Below are positions 7,596 to 14,393 of a stretch of 34,826 nucleotides of DNA, piece after piece. The notes under the pieces were generated by a model that was not told the origin of the DNA, did no database searches, and saw only the letters and a list, made by a program, of their open reading frames with translations. Each line of letters opens with the position of its first letter. Position 1 is the first letter of the stretch. Position numbers and translations under genes: made by a program. Source of the stretch: an uncultured Bacteroidota bacterium (lineage in GTDB: Bacteria > Bacteroidota > Bacteroidia > Bacteroidales > VadinHA17); NCBI GenBank assembly GCA_903865465.1, contig CAIPJU010000898.1:1-34826 (forward strand), read 5' to 3'.

Positions 7596-8864
7596 TCAGT
7601 TCATCATAATTGTCATTCCGCCGCCTCCGCCATTGCCAAATCTTGGGTTTACGACGTTGTTATAAATTGAACCAAAGGTATAGGAGAATCCAAAGCTTGT
7701 AAAGTACTGGAACTGTGTGGCAAGTTCCTTCCTTCGCAGAAGAACCTCATCGGTTGTTGCACCGCCTTTTACCAGTCCGAGCTGATCGTGAATGAGTGAA
7801 GCCCCGCCACCAAAATTAACCGATAAGCCTTTGGCAATCCTGAGGTTTAAAAATCCGTTAAGCGACAGATTATTTTTGGACCAGTCGTGCAGATAATTAC
7901 TGTAGTTAAGACTGAGATCGATGGTTCCCCATTTCTGAACAACTTCGTAAGCTGCTGAAAAAGAGTGTTGCATATGAAGTTCCCTGGTTTTGTCGTAAAT
8001 GGTTGTGTCAGAATAGACAGCATCGTTGAAACCAATGGTATAGAGAAGCCTGAGCTGCCTTCTTGTCGATTCGGAATAGGGAAAAAGGTCATATTCCAAC
8101 CCCGGCATGAAGACCATTGAAAGTTTGGAATTGTTGTAGGTTGAGGAGCCGGCTGAGATGGATCCACCGTACGACCAATGGTCAGAAATGCTTCTGACAA
8201 TTAAGGCACTTACTGATTTTGATTTGTTGTTGCTGGTAATTATTTCTCCGTCAACATCAAATTTGTCCTGACCATAGTTGTAATTTGCCCTGAGATTTAT
8301 TTTCCACTCCTTTGTAATTCGTGCGGCTGAAATGTTTCCAAAGAAATTATAGGTTTTATACGATTGCTGGCCCTCGAGCCAGCCATTGAGTGCTGCCCTG
8401 TAAACCCAGCTGTTCCACTTATCTGATGAAACAGTTTCTGATAATGGTTCACTGAAACTGATATTCATATATTTAGAAAGTGGTGTCCTGGCCACATAGC
8501 GCATGAGACCCAGTTTTATTCTGGCAACCTGTTTAGTTCTGATCTCATCCTGCGATTCATCAGGGCTTGTAACGAATGATAAGGTGTCGCGCATTCCTGC
8601 ATTTTCATTCTGACCCACGAAAAAGAAGGTGAATTCATTTCCTCCCGAGCCTGTTCTTTGTGTGGTGGAAATAATATAAACGCCTGCATCCTTAATATCC
8701 CTCACATAATTAACAAAAGGAATCTCCTTGCGGATAAAATCAGTGGCATCCATAAATACATTCAGGGCATGTTTTCGTAAGGTATCGGTTTTGCTGCTGT
8801 TCTCCTGTGCATAGGAACTTAAAGATAAAAAGGCCAGGAGAATCAGGATATAGTTTTTTTTCAT
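7596..8864 (-). CDS. Putative outer-membrane beta-barrel protein with conserved N-terminal domain
   Basis: A 422-residue protein with a signal peptide ending near SSYAQ. Residues about 33-150 hold a conserved-looking domain with FIRKEIPFVNYVRDIKDAG, then STTQRTGSGGNEFTFFFVGQ and KLGLMRYVARTPL. I know this pattern from uncharacterised exported proteins of Bacteroidota and related phyla. Residues about 170-410 alternate polar and aromatic positions, as in beta-barrel strands (WKINLRANYNYGQDKF, SYGGSISAGSSTY, LRLLYTIGFND). The C-terminus is a glycine-rich NGGGGGMTIMMN. Expected in the outer membrane; the ligand is unknown. It starts after a terminator of the PspC operon and is probably the first gene of the exported trio 8864-5733. 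Confidence 0.78.
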   Translation of the reverse strand: MKKNYILILLAFLSLSSYAQENSSKTDTLRKHALNVFMDATDFIRKEIPFVNYVRDIKDAGVYIISTTQRTGSGGNEFTFFFVGQNENAGMRDTLSFVTSPDESQDEIRTKQVARIKLGLMRYVARTPLSKYMNISFSEPLSETVSSDKWNSWVYRAALNGWLEGQQSYKTYNFFGNISAARITKEWKINLRANYNYGQDKFDVDGEIITSNNKSKSVSALIVRSISDHWSYGGSISAGSSTYNNSKLSMVFMPGLEYDLFPYSESTRRQLRLLYTIGFNDAVYSDTTIYDKTRELHMQHSFSAAYEVVQKWGTIDLSLNYSNYLHDWSKNNLSLNGFLNLRIAKGLSVNFGGGASLIHDQLGLVKGGATTDEVLLRRKELATQFQYFTSFGFSYTFGSIYNNVVNPRFGNGGGGGMTIMMN

Positions 8865-8873
8865 GGAAGGGAA

Positions 8874-8894
8874 GTGGTTAGTGGTTAGTCGTTA
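8874..8894. repeat. Heptamer tandem repeat (GTGGTTA x2, GTCGTTA)
   Basis: GTGGTTA at 8874-8880 and 8881-8887, then GTCGTTA at 8888-8894, directly in tandem. It lies ten bases upstream of the start at 8864, so it would be in the mRNA leader of the barrel gene. Confidence 0.6.
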
Positions 8895-8948
8895 AAAGGA
8901 AAACGAAGGTAAACAGCTGAATATTGCAATCCAACTAAAAATTTAGGT

Positions 8949-8961
8949 TTAACAAAAATTA
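8949..8961 (-). promoter_or_regulatory. TAATTTTTGTTAA promoter-like motif
   Basis: On the minus strand this reads TAATTTTTGTTAA, a TAnnTTTG-like -7 box with one extra base. It lies just after a terminator and about 85 bases before the start at 8864. Nearly the same 13-mer precedes two other genes (21335 and 28205). Confidence 0.35.
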
Positions 8962-8964
8962 ACT

Positions 8965-8997
8965 AAAAAATCCGGTATCGCCTGAGTGATACCGGAT
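8965..8997 (-). terminator. Rho-independent terminator of the PspC/PadR operon
   Basis: A perfect 10-bp stem (8970-8979 with 8988-8997, ATCCGGTATC/GATACCGGAT) has an 8-base loop. On the minus strand it is followed by a run of T (complement of 8965-8970). It lies 30 bases after the stop of the long PspC gene. Confidence 0.85.
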
Positions 8998-9026
8998 CAA
9001 ACCTAAACCCAATTAAATATTGACAT

Positions 9027-10640
9027 CTATTTGTACTTCAATGTATTTCTTTGTACCTCAGTGAGGCCGTTATCGCTCATTTTCCAGTACCTGTTGCCCA
9101 GTTGCCAGCTTTCGTTGATATCGTGTGTTGACCAGGTACTGCTATCAGCTGCCATATATTCAATTTGTCTTCCTCTGCGAACCAGGTTGTTCGTGTTGCT
9201 ATCGAAATATAGAATGGTTCTAGCTGGTACATAGAGGTTCACCCTAATATTATCTGCACTCCAGCGTCTTCCGGATGGAATCGTGAAATACTCATCAAGT
9301 TTGAGAGTATCATTGCCGAGAGTATAGTTATATCCCAGCATTTCAGCCTTTGAAGCCGCTTCTGTCCTGTTTCGTCCTGATGAACGTTTTAATATTTCAA
9401 TCTTAGCCTGGTTATCTTCACTTTGAAATACGTCAAGCTCGGCAGAGATAGACATCTGATGATTGTTATCATCCATATATACCGAGTATTCTTCATCGGG
9501 AATTGAAAACACCTTCTCCGATTTAATGTCGGCACATCTTCGGCCTGCTACTATGTATAAGGTATCAGGGACATTCTTTATAATATTTTCAACGGTCGAT
9601 TTGCCTGATTGTGTGAAGCTTATACCTTCTCTTAAAAGTATCATTGCAAGAGCACTGACTGCAAGAACCCAGAGTACAAATCCGATGAGACTAACTACGC
9701 CGTCTTTTGCCCTGAACCAGAAGATCATTTTCACTCCCCAGTAAATTAGTGCCAGCATAGGAAGCATGATAACAAGAAGAGTCAGGAAGATAATCCATGG
9801 AGTGGCGGAAGGGGTGACTATGTAATTCAGAAATTCATGAACATAACCAAAATGGAGGCTAATCCCTTCATGCGTGAAGCCCCATGGCATTTTCATAACA
9901 AAGATCATTACGAAGGCGAGGATAGTAAGGAAGCCTGTAAGTACAAATGTTATTCCAACAAAAATCAGGAAAATACGCATGATTACAAAAGCAAGTTTTC
10001 CAACGGCTCTGAACATCTCATTGAATACATTTCCTAAGCGTGAACTGTTGTAGTATCCGGTATCGTAAGCCGATGATCCCTCAATTCCGGTACCTGCACT
10101 TTTGTACCCCGGTGCTCTGGAGGATTGGTATGAACTCCCATACAACTCCCTTTTCTGCGATTCGCTCTTTGCAGGCAGTATCGAGATCCAAAGGATAAGA
10201 TAGATCAGGATTCCAATGCCAAAAAAGGCAGCAATAACAAAAAGTATTCTGAATATGACGGGATCGGTGTTCAGATTTGCTCCTAAACCTCCGCATACTC
10301 CGCTTAAAATAATATCATCGGTGCTGCGGTATAATCTTCTCTTTAAAGGAGGAGGAACAAAGCCGGGAGCATTTTCATCAATACTCTCAAAATCTTCCGG
10401 TTTGCCAATTATTGCAATCATTGCTTCAACATTGGCTTTCGAGATAACCTCTGCCTCGCCTTTTTGCTGATTCAGTATTTCGGCGACCCTCGATTCTATA
10501 TCCTCAATGGTTTCCAGTCCTCCCGGTGAGTTTCTCAGCCTGTTGCTTATTGCCTGTAGCCAGTTGCGCAGAAGCGGGAAAGCCTCTTCATCAATCTTAA
10601 AGAGTAAGCCGGCCAGGTTAATGTTTATTGTCTTGTCCAT
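9027..10640 (-). CDS. PspC-domain membrane protein, long form
   Basis: A 537-residue protein from the ATG at 10640 (MDKTININLAGLLFKIDEEA). The frame extends to 10715 but that would overlap the PadR gene, and the N-terminal domain matches the start of the paralogue at 11629. Residues 1-85 form the shared N-terminal domain (EDIESRVAEIL, GKPEDFE). A PspC domain lies at about 100-158 (RRLYRSTDDIILSGVCGGLG, then a TM segment). At least three further hydrophobic segments follow between about 205 and 335. The C-terminal ~200 residues are soluble and beta-rich (IPDEEYSVYMDDNNHQM, IRVNLYVPARTILYF), like bacterial adhesin-like putative DUF4097-type domains. PspC proteins are membrane components of phage-shock/envelope-stress responses. 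It is the last gene of the operon and is followed by a strong terminator. Confidence 0.88.
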   Translation of the reverse strand: MDKTININLAGLLFKIDEEAFPLLRNWLQAISNRLRNSPGGLETIEDIESRVAEILNQQKGEAEVISKANVEAMIAIIGKPEDFESIDENAPGFVPPPLKRRLYRSTDDIILSGVCGGLGANLNTDPVIFRILFVIAAFFGIGILIYLILWISILPAKSESQKRELYGSSYQSSRAPGYKSAGTGIEGSSAYDTGYYNSSRLGNVFNEMFRAVGKLAFVIMRIFLIFVGITFVLTGFLTILAFVMIFVMKMPWGFTHEGISLHFGYVHEFLNYIVTPSATPWIIFLTLLVIMLPMLALIYWGVKMIFWFRAKDGVVSLIGFVLWVLAVSALAMILLREGISFTQSGKSTVENIIKNVPDTLYIVAGRRCADIKSEKVFSIPDEEYSVYMDDNNHQMSISAELDVFQSEDNQAKIEILKRSSGRNRTEAASKAEMLGYNYTLGNDTLKLDEYFTIPSGRRWSADNIRVNLYVPARTILYFDSNTNNLVRRGRQIEYMAADSSTWSTHDINESWQLGNRYWKMSDNGLTEVQRNTLKYK

Positions 10641-10669
10641 TTTATTGGTTTTTAACGGTTTATAATTAT

Positions 10670-10996
10670 TTACCTGGTTCTGATCTGACTTACCGATTCG
10701 ACCAGTTCCTGCCACGACATGTCAAGCTCAACTAAGAAATTGCGGCCTTCGGATGTAAGCTCATAATATTTGCGGGGCGGTCCCTGCTGCGATTCTTCCC
10801 AGCGATAACTCAGAAGCCCGGCGTTTTTTTGCCTCGTGAGTATGGGATAGAGAGTCCCCTCAACAACAATTACCTTAACTTCTTTTAATTCCTTGATGAT
10901 ATCGCTTGCATAGCAGGAATTCCTCGAAATTACCGACAGGATGCAGTATTCCAGAATCCCCTTGCGCATCTGTGCTTTTGTATTTTCTAAATCCAT
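10670..10996 (-). CDS. PadR-family transcriptional regulator
   Basis: A 108-residue winged-helix protein with the PadR pattern: MRKGILEYCILSVISRNSCY (helix 1), YASDIIKELKEV (helix 2), VVEGTLYPILTRQKNAGLLS (recognition helix region, canonical EGTLYPxLxRLexxGLL) and GPPRKYYELTSEGRNFL (wing). Its short length matches the PadR-s subfamily that has one C-terminal dimerisation helix. It lies between two PspC paralogues, 42 bases after the stop of the first and 29 bases before the start of the second, so it is co-transcribed with them. PadR-PspC operons are common in Bacteroidota. An inverted repeat at the operon promoter is the likely binding site, suggesting autorepression. Confidence 0.93.
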   Translation of the reverse strand: MDLENTKAQMRKGILEYCILSVISRNSCYASDIIKELKEVKVIVVEGTLYPILTRQKNAGLLSYRWEESQQGPPRKYYELTSEGRNFLVELDMSWQELVESVSQIRTR

Positions 10997-11038
10997 GATT
11001 ACAGTTTTTTATTTATTCTATATTGCAATTCTCATTTC

Positions 11039-11629
11039 TTAAAGTTTCATATTCCTGCGAACGGTTTTAAATTCCTTTTTAACCGATTCCTTAATGTTGT
11101 GGATATTTACAGGATCGCCTTTCATCTCAATCTTCTGGGTGGTTGTTCGGGCAACCGGCACAACAATATAAAGGATGAGATAAATGAGACCCCCGATACC
11201 TGCGGTTGCCGTAAGCACCACGAAAAGGATTCTTATAATTACCGGATCGATATCCCAGTAGGCTCCCATGCCGGAACAGACACCTCCTATTATCCTGTTG
11301 TCGGGATCGCGGTACATCCTGTGGTACCCTGGTGATGAAAACTTCTCCCTCGCCGATGGTCCTTCAGTATCAAGGATATCTTCTGGAGTCCCCATTACTG
11401 AAATTGCCTGGCGAACGTCTTCAAAGGTGATCACCTGCTTATAGGCGGTAAGTTTTCCACGAAAAATCTCCGCCAGCCGCGATTCGATATCTGAGAGGAT
11501 TTCAGAAGAACTCTCCTCCTGTGCAAAGTGAAGTTCGAGATTCTTCAGGTAGATCTTCAACTCGGAGTAGGCATCCTCATCTATATTAAAGGAATAGCCC
11601 CCGATATTAATGCTTACTGTGATTTTCAT
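11039..11629 (-). CDS. PspC-domain membrane protein, short form
   Basis: A 196-residue protein beginning MKITVSINIGGYSFNIDEDA. Residues 1-85 match the N-terminal domain of the long PspC protein downstream (both have DIESRxAEI and a GxPED motif). A PspC domain follows at about 100-160 (HRMYRDPDNRIIGGVCSGMG, then VIIRILFVVLTATAGIGGLI and a second hydrophobic stretch). The C-terminus is a short basic, helical tail ending in KEFKTVRRNMKL; the membrane and beta-rich regions of the long paralogue are missing. Probably an inner-membrane protein. It is the first gene of the operon, 43 bases or so from the predicted transcription start. Confidence 0.9.
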   Translation of the reverse strand: MKITVSINIGGYSFNIDEDAYSELKIYLKNLELHFAQEESSSEILSDIESRLAEIFRGKLTAYKQVITFEDVRQAISVMGTPEDILDTEGPSAREKFSSPGYHRMYRDPDNRIIGGVCSGMGAYWDIDPVIIRILFVVLTATAGIGGLIYLILYIVVPVARTTTQKIEMKGDPVNIHNIKESVKKEFKTVRRNMKL

Positions 11630-11677
11630 AGTTCTGTCTGATATTTACTACTAAATAATACATACAACATAACAATG

Positions 11678-11709
11678 CAAAGATATGTAAAAATAAATGT
11701 ACTATGCAA
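11678..11709 (-). promoter_or_regulatory. Promoter of the PspC-PadR-PspC operon
   Basis: On the minus strand TATCTTTG (11678-11685) is an exact TAnnTTTG -7 box. TTG (11707-11709) is 21 bases upstream, a plausible -33 element. Transcription would start near 11672, about 43 bases before the start at 11629. Confidence 0.6.
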
Positions 11710-11719
11710 TACATAGTAC
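11699..11719. promoter_or_regulatory. Inverted repeat, candidate PadR operator
   Basis: GTACTATG (11699-11706) and CATAGTAC (11712-11719) are perfect 8-bp arms around a 5-base spacer. The spacer contains the proposed -33 TTG of the operon promoter on the minus strand. A dimeric repressor bound here would block the promoter; the PadR encoded in this operon is the natural candidate. Confidence 0.5.
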
Positions 11720-11732
11720 TAAAATAATTCAC

Positions 11733-11760
11733 TTTTACATGAAAATATTTTACATGAAAA
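11733..11760. repeat. Direct repeat TTTTACATGAAAA
   Basis: An exact 13-bp repeat at 11733-11745 and 11748-11760, 15 bases apart, just upstream of the palindrome and promoter of the PspC operon. It may be an upstream regulatory site or simply AT-rich duplication. Confidence 0.4.
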
Positions 11761-11836
11761 ATGGTTTTTACAAATTAAAGGAAGAAGAATAGTGGGAAAT
11801 AATTGATTATCAGAATATATAAGATTCTATTCATAA

Positions 11837-11873
11837 CCGCGGAGTTCGCGGAGATGATGCAAAATAGGCAGAG
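11837..11873. repeat. C(A/G)GAG intergenic repeat, short copy
   Basis: CGGAG at 11840 and 11849 and CAGAG at 11869, in the text CCGCGGAGTTCGCGGAGATG, resemble the 10-bp-periodic block at 5677-5716. Rest of the gene-free stretch 11630-11939 holds the promoter and operator described separately and otherwise AT-rich sequence. Confidence 0.4.
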
Positions 11874-11939
11874 GATTTATTGTAAGGAAGGATTTCCCTG
11901 CTGTATTTATAGGAGAAGTTTTAAGGAAATATTGCATTG

Positions 11940-12698
11940 TTACTTGTCGAGCCATCCCCTGAATTCGGAACTCCTGGATGAACTTACCAGCAATTCATCG
12001 GCAGCGGGGGGATTGGTTTTGATTTTGATCCGGCTTTTTGATTGAATATCGATTTTGCTTATGCTTCCGAAATTCAAAATATACTGCCTGTTGATCCGGA
12101 AAAAAATCTCATGATTGAGCATCTCTTCAATATGATCGAGCGAAAATTCGAGCGGATAGTGACGCTTGTCGAAAGTACACAGGAAAGTATTCTTCTCACT
12201 CGAATAGAAAAAGGCAACATCGGTGGTATCAACAATCTTAATCTGGTTTGCTATGTTTACCACGAATCGTTTCTTGAATTTATCTCTTCTGCTTTCGATA
12301 GTTTCAATTAGTTTTTCGATACTCTCATTCTGATCGGAGGGGAGAAACTTCCTGTATTTCTGAAGGCTGCCTGCAAGCCTGGCCTCATCAACCGGCTTAA
12401 GCAGGTAGTCTATCGAGTTCAGTTCGAATGCTTTTATCGCGTACTCATCATAGGCAGTGGTAAAGATCACGTATGATTCTACTTTTATTCTGCGAAATAT
12501 TTCAAAACTAATCCCGTCTCCAAGCTGAATGTCGAGCATAATCAAGTCGGGATTGGGATTTGACCGGAACCATCTGACAGCCGATTCCACGGTGTCAAGA
12601 ATAGCAACAATCTCAATGTCACTATCGGCTTTTTTAAGCATCTGTCCGAGCCTCAGGGCTGCAGGTTCTTCGTCCTCAATAATTAAGGTGCGTATCAT
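11940..12698 (-). CDS. LytTR-family response regulator
   Basis: A 252-residue protein with a receiver domain at about 1-120: acidic pocket in IIEDEEPAA, phosphoacceptor Asp56 in DLIMLDIQLGDG, Thr80-81 in VIFTTAYDEYA and Lys101 in DYLLKPVDEA. A LytTR DNA-binding domain covers about 145-250, with TTDVAFFYSSEKNTFL, FFRINRQYILNFGSI and a late KIKTNPPAADELLVSSSR. It is a complete, standard LytR/AlgR-type regulator. Its ATG overlaps the stop of the histidine kinase gene by four bases (ATGA), so the two are translationally coupled partners. Likely target promoters cannot be named from the sequence. Confidence 0.95.
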   Translation of the reverse strand: MIRTLIIEDEEPAALRLGQMLKKADSDIEIVAILDTVESAVRWFRSNPNPDLIMLDIQLGDGISFEIFRRIKVESYVIFTTAYDEYAIKAFELNSIDYLLKPVDEARLAGSLQKYRKFLPSDQNESIEKLIETIESRRDKFKKRFVVNIANQIKIVDTTDVAFFYSSEKNTFLCTFDKRHYPLEFSLDHIEEMLNHEIFFRINRQYILNFGSISKIDIQSKSRIKIKTNPPAADELLVSSSRSSEFRGWLDK

Positions 12699-13705
12699 AA
12701 TTCAATTCGCAACAAGGGTAATGTAACTTTGAATTTATCGATGCTCTCTTCGATTTCAACCTTTCGTGAAGTGAAGAAACGATATCGTCCGATTATATTT
12801 TTCAAACCCTGGCCTGTTGATTCCGCTCCTGCTTTTTTCTGAAGGTTATTGCTGACAGTAATCGACTCTTTTCCGGCCATAATCTCCACTTTCAGGGGCT
12901 TCTCCTTTGACACGATATTATGTTTCAGGGCATTTTCGACCAGCATCTGTAGTACCAGCGGCGGAACCACAAAATGGTAGTAACTTTCAGGAACGGCGAC
13001 ATTTATTTCGAGGGAGCCCTGAAACCGCATATGCTGAAGATTTAAATAGCTGTTGGTTATGCTTATTTCATCGCGGAGCAAAACCAGCTCTTTCTGATTG
13101 CTTTTGAGCATATACCGGAGAATTTCCGACAGGTTCTGAATATAGCCGGTAACAGGCTGGTTATTCTCGGCCATGGTGGCCAGGCTGTTCAGGCTGTTGA
13201 ATAAGAAATGAGGATTGAGCTGCGCCCTGAGTGCCTCATACCTGGCTTCGATATTATCTCTTTCCAGCCTCACCGATTTTGAGAAATTATATTTCCATTG
13301 CTGGTAGAAGAATATTGATTCATGAATGGAGGTTATAAAAAAAGTGATCAGCAGTGTTGCGAAAATCTCCAGCACGGGATTTTCAAACTGGTGAACGTAT
13401 CCTAATTTCCTTTCGATGAGATAAAGTAAAATACTGAAGGCAAGTGTATAGCCCAGTATCAGTACAATTTCGAGGATGAGATGGATAAGAGGCCTCTGTT
13501 CCCACGGAAATTTCTTCCAGAGGTACATTACTATTGATAAGCACCCCAGCCATAAGCCCGTGGTTATTATAATACCATGCAATATAATCTGAAGGGAAGA
13601 TCCCATGCCATTAAGTCCGTAGCTCATGAGGAATACACTGCCTATGAGTATCCCGACCAGTGGTATGATAATGACCAGGTTCCTGTTGTTATAAAGGGAC
13701 TTCAT
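12695..13705 (-). CDS. LytS/YehU-type sensor histidine kinase
   Basis: A 336-residue protein. Four hydrophobic segments occupy about residues 9-29, 38-61, 74-95 and 112-128, with no long periplasmic domain, so sensing is probably within the membrane. The His_kinase domain (PF06580 type) has the phosphoacceptor His166 in ALRAQLNPHFLFNSLNSL. The ATPase domain carries VPPLVLQMLVENALKHNIV (N box) and QGLKNIIGRYRFF (G box). All expected blocks are present. It sits five bases after the stop of the flavoprotein gene and overlaps the response regulator by four bases, so the three genes form one operon. Confidence 0.94.
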   Translation of the reverse strand: MKSLYNNRNLVIIIPLVGILIGSVFLMSYGLNGMGSSLQIILHGIIITTGLWLGCLSIVMYLWKKFPWEQRPLIHLILEIVLILGYTLAFSILLYLIERKLGYVHQFENPVLEIFATLLITFFITSIHESIFFYQQWKYNFSKSVRLERDNIEARYEALRAQLNPHFLFNSLNSLATMAENNQPVTGYIQNLSEILRYMLKSNQKELVLLRDEISITNSYLNLQHMRFQGSLEINVAVPESYYHFVVPPLVLQMLVENALKHNIVSKEKPLKVEIMAGKESITVSNNLQKKAGAESTGQGLKNIIGRYRFFTSRKVEIEESIDKFKVTLPLLRIEL

Positions 13706-13710
13706 CTCTC

Positions 13711-14283
13711 TTAGTTCATTGCCTGTTTTTCAACTTTTTCGAGCCATTTTTTCCTGACATCATCCTTTGAGTTTCTGACCGGACCAATATAAGTTACTTT
13801 TACAGGCTTTACACCGCAGAAACCAAGGGTAGATTTTTTCAGTTGGTTAACACTGGGACGTCCGAACGCAAGACGATAATACCAGCCGGGCTGATCGAGC
13901 GTTGTGAGTATATGAGCAGTTTTTGATTTCAGTAACTTATCCCACATTATCGAATTCTTCTTATATTGAAAGACAAAACCAGGTAGAAATAATCTGTCAA
14001 TAAAGCCTTTTGCGAGGGCAGGAAGTCCACCCCACCAGACGGGATGAATCCATACCAGGTGGTCAGCCCATTGTATCTTTTCCCAGGCTTCCAGAAGATC
14101 AGGTTCCAGATCAGTTCTTTTTTGAAATCCAAACTGGAGATTAGGGTTAAATTTCAGATCACGGATTATTATCTCTTTTACCTCGGCTCCCGATTTAATA
14201 GCGCCTTTTTTATAGGCTTCGGCTATACCAAAACTGAAACTCTCCTTATTTGGATGGCAATTGAGAATGACTATTTTTTTCAT
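13711..14283 (-). CDS. NAD(P)H-dependent oxidoreductase, flavodoxin-2 family (quinone reductase-like)
   Basis: A 190-residue protein with MKKIVILNCHPNKESFSFGI (FMN/FAD phosphate-binding start of the family), WADHLVWIHPVWWGGLPALA (the conserved PxWWxxxPA block), KGFIDRLFLPGFVF and LTTLDQPGWYYR. These are hallmarks of NQO/KefF/MdaB-like reductases that transfer two electrons from NAD(P)H to quinones. Length is standard. It is the first gene of an operon with a histidine kinase (5-base gap) and LytTR regulator. The pairing suggests redox or quinone stress as an input or output, but that is inference. The 110 bases upstream are AT-rich and show no clear -7 box. Confidence 0.9.
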   Translation of the reverse strand: MKKIVILNCHPNKESFSFGIAEAYKKGAIKSGAEVKEIIIRDLKFNPNLQFGFQKRTDLEPDLLEAWEKIQWADHLVWIHPVWWGGLPALAKGFIDRLFLPGFVFQYKKNSIMWDKLLKSKTAHILTTLDQPGWYYRLAFGRPSVNQLKKSTLGFCGVKPVKVTYIGPVRNSKDDVRKKWLEKVEKQAMN

Positions 14284-14393
14284 ACTTAAATTTATTTAAA
14301 TCAATTAATATTAAACTATTTATTCAGTTGAAATTTATCAGGTTAAATGTTTTTTATAGATTAATAGGATATTGGGATGTTCATAACATAGTA

